Source: Blautia sp. (GTDB lineage: Bacteria; Bacillota; Clostridia; Lachnospirales; Lachnospiraceae). Taken from it: a DNA stretch of 64,000 bases. The stretch covers positions 1 through 64,000 of the forward strand of contig JAFTPT010000044.1 in the NCBI GenBank assembly GCA_017463155.1. Direction: 5' to 3'. Below the pieces are notes generated by a model. That model was given only the letters and a program-made list of their open reading frames with translations. It was not told where the DNA came from and did not search any database. A program made the translations under genes and the position numbers. Positions within the stretch are counted from its first letter, which is position 1; the number at the start of each line of letters is the position of its first letter. This document shows positions 60,531 through 64,000 of the stretch, piece after piece.

Positions 60531-63116
60531 ATGAATATCAGCAAATTTACGCAGAATTCGATCCAGGCGGTGCAGAATCTCGAAAAGATCGCCTACGAAA
60601 ACGGCAATCAGGAGATCGAGCAGGAGCATTTGCTGTATGCGCTTCTTACCCAGGAAAACAGTCTGATCCTCAAATTGATCGAGAAGATGGAGATAGATAC
60701 CGGCTACTTTATGAACTCCGTACAGAAGGCCCTGGACGCCCGCGTCAAGGTGTCCGGCGGTGAGCTTCGGTTCGGCCAGTACCTCAACAAGGCCCTGGTG
60801 AGCGCGGAGGACGAGGCCAAGGCCATGGGAGACGAGTACGTCTCCGTGGAGCACCTGTTCCTGTCGATCCTGAAGAACCCGAGCCCTTCCATGCAGAAGC
60901 TGTTCCGCGAATTCGGGATCACCCGGGAGCGCTTTTTGCAGGCGCTCAGCACGATCCGCGGCAACCAGCGGGTGGTGAGCGACAATCCGGAAGCCACCTA
61001 CGATACCCTGACCAAGTACGGCTCGGACCTGGTGGAAAAAGCCCGCAGCCAGAAGCTTGACCCGGTCATCGGCCGGGACGCGGAGATCCGCAACATCATA
61101 AGGATCCTGTCCCGGAAGACCAAGAACAACCCGGTCCTGATCGGTGAGCCCGGCGTCGGCAAGACGGCTGCCGTCGAGGGGCTGGCCCAGCGGATCGTCG
61201 CGGGCGACGTGCCCGAGACACTGAAGGACAAGAAGATCTTCTCACTGGATATGGGCGCGCTGGTCGCGGGAGCCAAGTACAGAGGCGAATTCGAGGAGCG
61301 TCTGAAGGCTGTCCTCGAGGAAGTCAAAAAGAGCGAAGGAAACATCATCCTGTTCATCGATGAGCTGCACCTGATCGTCGGCGCGGGCAAGACCGACGGC
61401 GCCATGGACGCCGGCAACATGCTGAAGCCCATGCTGGCCAGGGGCGAGCTTCACTGCATCGGCGCGACCACCCTGGATGAGTACCGCAAATACATCGAAA
61501 AGGACGCGGCTCTGGAGCGCCGGTTCCAGCCTGTCATGGTGGACGAGCCGACGGTGGAGGATACCATCTCCATTCTCCGTGGCCTGAAGGAACGCTACGA
61601 GGTCTACCACGGCGTCAAGATCACAGACAGCGCCCTCGTGGCGGCGGCGACCCTGTCCCACCGGTACATCACGGACCGGTTCCTGCCGGACAAGGCCATC
61701 GACCTGGTGGACGAGGCCTGCGCTCTCATCAAGACCGAGCTTGATTCCATGCCCACCGAGCTGGACGAGCTGCGGCGCAGGATCATGCAGATGGAGATCG
61801 AGGAGTCGGCCCTCAAAAAGGAGACCGACACCCTCAGCAAGGAACGCCTCGAGACCCTGCAGAAGGAGCTGGCGGAGCTCCGGGACGAGTTCCAGGGGCA
61901 GAAGGCCCAGTGGGACAACGAAAAGCATTCCGTCGAAAAGCTGCAGAAGCTTCGTGAACAGATCGAGGATGTAAACAAACAGATCCAGAAAGCCCAGCAG
62001 GAATACGATCTTGAGAAGGCCGCCCAGCTGCAGTACGGCGAGCTGCCAAAGCTGCAGGCCATGCTGGAAACCGAGGAGAAGAGCGCGAAGGAAAGCGACC
62101 ACCGCCTGGTCCATGAGGCCGTCACGGACGACGAGATCGCCCGGATCATCTCCCGCTGGACGGGCATTCCGGTGGCCAGGCTGACCGAGGGCGAAAGGAC
62201 CAAGCTCCTGCACCTGGAGGACGAGCTGCACAAGCGGGTCATCGGCCAGGACGAGGGCGTCCGGCTCGTCTCCGACGCGATCCTTCGGTCCAAGGCCGGC
62301 ATCAAGGATCCCGGCAAGCCCATCGGATCGTTCCTGTTCCTGGGACCGACCGGCGTCGGCAAGACTGAGCTCGCCAAGACCCTGGCCCAGACCCTGTTCG
62401 ACGACGAGCAGAACATGGTCCGGATCGACATGAGCGAATACATGGAAAAATATTCCGTCTCCCGTCTGATCGGAGCGCCTCCGGGATACGTGGGCTACGA
62501 GGAGGGCGGCCAACTGACGGAGGCCGTACGCAGAAAGCCCTACAGCGTGGTGCTCTTCGACGAGATCGAAAAGGCCCACCCGGACGTCTTCAACGTGCTG
62601 CTGCAGGTGCTGGACGACGGCCGGATCACGGATTCCCAGGGACGGACCGTGGACTTCAAGAACACGATCCTGATCATGACCTCCAACATCGGATCGCCGT
62701 ACCTGCTGGACGGCATCGATGACGAAGGCAATATCCGGCCGGAGGCGGAGAAGCAGGTCATGGACGATCTGCGGGCCCATTTCAGACCGGAATTCCTGAA
62801 CCGCCTGGACGAAATTATCCTGTTCAAGCCCTTGACAAAAGACAACATTGGTAAGATAGTAGACCTGATGGTCGGTGAACTGGACAGAAGGCTTTCGGAC
62901 CAGGAGCTTCATCTCGCATTGTCGGAGGCCGCCCGGGCGCACGTGATCGAGGAGGGGTACGACCCCGTCTACGGTGCGCGTCCGCTGAAGCGGTACCTGC
63001 AGAAGTACGTCGAGACCCTGACAGCCAGGAAGATCCTCTCGGGCGTCGTGCACGAGGGAGATACCCTGGTGCTCGACTGGGACGGCAGCTCCTTTGTGGT
63101 AAAGGTTGAACCATAA
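60531..63116 (+). CDS. clpB: Chaperone ATPase ClpB
   Basis: ClpB pulls proteins out of aggregates together with DnaK. The 861-residue protein has the N domain (about 1-145), AAA1 with Walker [10 protein letters not shown] near 204-212, a coiled-coil M domain (about 405-525) and AAA2 with Walker [10 protein letters not shown] near 604-612. The presence of the M domain separates it from ClpC or ClpA. AAAGGAGGAG precedes the start. HrcA control through CIRCE is expected; no sigma-B or CtsR site was seen. Confidence 0.95.
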   Translation: MNISKFTQNSIQAVQNLEKIAYENGNQEIEQEHLLYALLTQENSLILKLIEKMEIDTGYFMNSVQKALDARVKVSGGELRFGQYLNKALVSAEDEAKAMGDEYVSVEHLFLSILKNPSPSMQKLFREFGITRERFLQALSTIRGNQRVVSDNPEATYDTLTKYGSDLVEKARSQKLDPVIGRDAEIRNIIRILSRKTKNNPVLIGEPGVGKTAAVEGLAQRIVAGDVPETLKDKKIFSLDMGALVAGAKYRGEFEERLKAVLEEVKKSEGNIILFIDELHLIVGAGKTDGAMDAGNMLKPMLARGELHCIGATTLDEYRKYIEKDAALERRFQPVMVDEPTVEDTISILRGLKERYEVYHGVKITDSALVAAATLSHRYITDRFLPDKAIDLVDEACALIKTELDSMPTELDELRRRIMQMEIEESALKKETDTLSKERLETLQKELAELRDEFQGQKAQWDNEKHSVEKLQKLREQIEDVNKQIQKAQQEYDLEKAAQLQYGELPKLQAMLETEEKSAKESDHRLVHEAVTDDEIARIISRWTGIPVARLTEGERTKLLHLEDELHKRVIGQDEGVRLVSDAILRSKAGIKDPGKPIGSFLFLGPTGVGKTELAKTLAQTLFDDEQNMVRIDMSEYMEKYSVSRLIGAPPGYVGYEEGGQLTEAVRRKPYSVVLFDEIEKAHPDVFNVLLQVLDDGRITDSQGRTVDFKNTILIMTSNIGSPYLLDGIDDEGNIRPEAEKQVMDDLRAHFRPEFLNRLDEIILFKPLTKDNIGKIVDLMVGELDRRLSDQELHLALSEAARAHVIEEGYDPVYGARPLKRYLQKYVETLTARKILSGVVHEGDTLVLDWDGSSFVVKVEP

Positions 63117-63165
63117 CACCGGCCTGTGAGAAAGGACGATTCTGTCAGGAAGAGGTGCGGACCTT

Positions 63166-63339
63166 ATGATACCCAAGGACCCCGTAATCCTTTTAAGCTA
63201 TGTCAATACACAGCTGCGGGATTACTATGAATCGCTGGAGGCACTGTGTACCTGCCGGGGACTCAAGAAAAAGGAACTGGTGGAAAAGATGGACTCCATC
63301 GATTACCACTACGACGAGAAGACGAATCAGTTTATCTGA
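63166..63339 (+). CDS. DUF4250 protein (57 aa)
   Basis: ATG 63166 opens a 57-residue frame starting MIPKDPVILLSYVNTQLRD and ending DYHYDEKTNQFI, which matches the pattern of DUF4250, a small clostridial family of unknown function. GGAAGAGGTG is the ribosome binding site. It is 49 bp after clpB and may be on the same transcript. Confidence 0.85.
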   Translation: MIPKDPVILLSYVNTQLRDYYESLEALCTCRGLKKKELVEKMDSIDYHYDEKTNQFI

Positions 63340-63583
63340 GGGGGGCTCAGACTCCTTGCGAGGGGGCCTCGCGCTCCTTTTCCGGGGAGGGAAGCGCTCG
63401 GAGTTGCGAAGCCCGCTTTCCCTCCCCGGACCCCTCCCTTCCGGGCACGCCGCCGAACGCGGGGACGGTTCTTCGTTCGGAAAACCATGTAGGAACACTG
63501 TTTGGGTGTTTCTGCGTGGTTTTTTTTTCATGGAACGGGGGACGCGGAACGTAGAACCATCCCCGCGTTCTCACCCGTTCTGC
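63340..63583. repeat. Non-coding stretch with a GC-rich hairpin and a GGGACGGTTCT repeat pair
   Basis: No gene is supported here. CCGGGGAGGGAAGCG (63382-63396) pairs with CGCTTTCCCTCCCCGG (63414-63429) with one bulged base. Further on, 63455-63478 and 63547-63570 form an inverted pair matching at 22 of 24 bases with the core GGGGAcGGTTCT. It may be a terminator-like or REP-type patch after clpB and the DUF4250 gene. Confidence 0.6.
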
Positions 63584-63612
63584 TTGCCTTCAAGTGTCGG
63601 ATGGGCTATAAT
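63584..63612 (+). promoter_or_regulatory. Promoter of the last, partial gene
   Basis: TTGCCT (63584-63589) and TATAAT (63607-63612) are 17 bp apart; the start codon follows about 85 bp later. Confidence 0.6.
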
Positions 63613-63696
63613 TATGATAGAGAAAATCAGATGCTGCGAAAGAGTGTTTGTTTTTGACATGGAGCGTTTTGTTCCGATGAAGAGGGAGGAATGGAG

Positions 63697-64000
63697 ATGC
63701 TTTATCAGAATGAGAGTACAATGAGGGTATGGCCGGTGATCCGGAGGGCGGTTTTGTTTGTGATGCTGGCGGCGGTGCTGCTGGTCTTTGGCGGAGCCAG
63801 AAGTGTACGGGCCGTTGATTTTGGCCGGAGCGGGAGTGTCAAGGTTGGCACGCCGGTGCTTTCCAAGGTGGAAAATACATCCGCAGGGATCAAATTCACG
63901 TGGAAAAAGGCTTCCAGGGCCAAAGGCTACCAGATCTACCGGAAAACGGGAGATGGCGCCTGGACGAAGATCGCGACCGTGAAGGGTGCATCCAAAACGA
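63697..64000 (+). CDS. Secreted fibronectin type III-like protein (5' part, runs off the window)
   Basis: The open frame from ATG 63697 continues past the end of the window (101 codons seen). A signal peptide with a hydrophobic core VLFVMLAAVLLVFGGA and a likely cut after VRA is followed by the start of a fibronectin-III-like domain (PVLSKVENTSAGIKFTWKKA, then YQIYRKTGDG). Such repeats are common in clostridial surface proteins. GGGAGGA (63683-63689) is the ribosome binding site. Further domains cannot be seen. Confidence 0.75.
   Translation, partial: MLYQNESTMRVWPVIRRAVLFVMLAAVLLVFGGARSVRAVDFGRSGSVKVGTPVLSKVENTSAGIKFTWKKASRAKGYQIYRKTGDGAWTKIATVKGASKT

Noticed and set aside
61242-63176. A 644-codon minus-strand frame across clpB
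   Set aside because: It is the reverse shadow of clpB; Leu/Gln/Asp-rich with no motifs.

Overview
The window looks like chromosomal DNA from a fairly GC-rich, anaerobic, Gram-positive member of the Clostridia, most likely Lachnospiraceae. The pointers are an oxygen-sensitive class III ribonucleotide reductase with its radical-SAM activase, exact Spo0A boxes, a CIRCE-controlled clpB, a folT gene behind a THF riboswitch, strong AGGAGG-type ribosome binding sites, and DUF5702, DUF6382-FHA and DUF4250 proteins typical of that family. No rRNA genes and no CRISPR array are present. The only tRNA is tRNA-Pro(CGG).

Layout. 1-138 is the 3' end of a group II intron, which stops 5 nt before the ribosome binding site of a translation operon: a DUF1385 protein, prmC, prfA, a nucleotidyltransferase, a TPR lipoprotein and hflX. 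6503-9141 is nrdD, fused to a thioredoxin-like domain and preceded by two NrdR boxes and a sigma-A promoter. 9131-13471 holds a pseudouridine synthase, a lipoprotein, folT with its riboswitch, a GNAT protein and an SGNH esterase. 13538-24882 is a Tad/Flp pilus locus: two prepilin peptidases, TadZ-like, CpaF/TadA, TadB, TadC, Flp pilin, DUF5702, two TadE-like pseudopilins and a DUF6382-FHA protein. It is split by an oppositely oriented Na/Pi cotransporter and preceded by four exact Spo0A boxes in helical phase.

24955-40725 is mostly housekeeping: rhomboid, HIT, murG, a beta-CASP hydrolase, an MTA/SAH nucleosidase, a methyltransferase, asnS, a YhaO/YhaN-like nuclease pair, tRNA adenosine deaminase and the NrdG2 activase. 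It also holds two large exported proteins of unknown role. 40729-41215 is a non-coding element of nested inverted repeats. 41250-47252 is a LacI-regulated sugar importer with a GH32 fructosidase, so a sucrose or fructan utilisation locus. 47423-50139 is an insertion sequence flanked by 26-bp direct repeats and itself interrupted by an IS256-family element with an 8-bp target duplication.

50170-63339 holds tRNA-Pro, a repeat patch containing a tRNA T-arm remnant, a DUF2115-like protein, an EamA transporter, an SH3 protein, a GH9 cellulase, a MATE exporter, a Phd/ParE toxin-antitoxin pair, an orphan ABC ATPase, a DUF4143 ATPase preceded by three iterons, CIRCE-clpB and a DUF4250 protein. The window ends inside a secreted fibronectin-III-like protein.

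The observations most worth following are the Spo0A-box array in front of the pilus locus, the nested palindromic element at 40729-41215, the dispersed palindromes with core GGGACGGTTCT (40.7, 41.2, 51.9 and 63.5 kb), the IS-within-IS with long target duplication, and the 32-33 bp iterons before the DUF4143 ATPase. All calls were made by reading the sequence; no database search was run.
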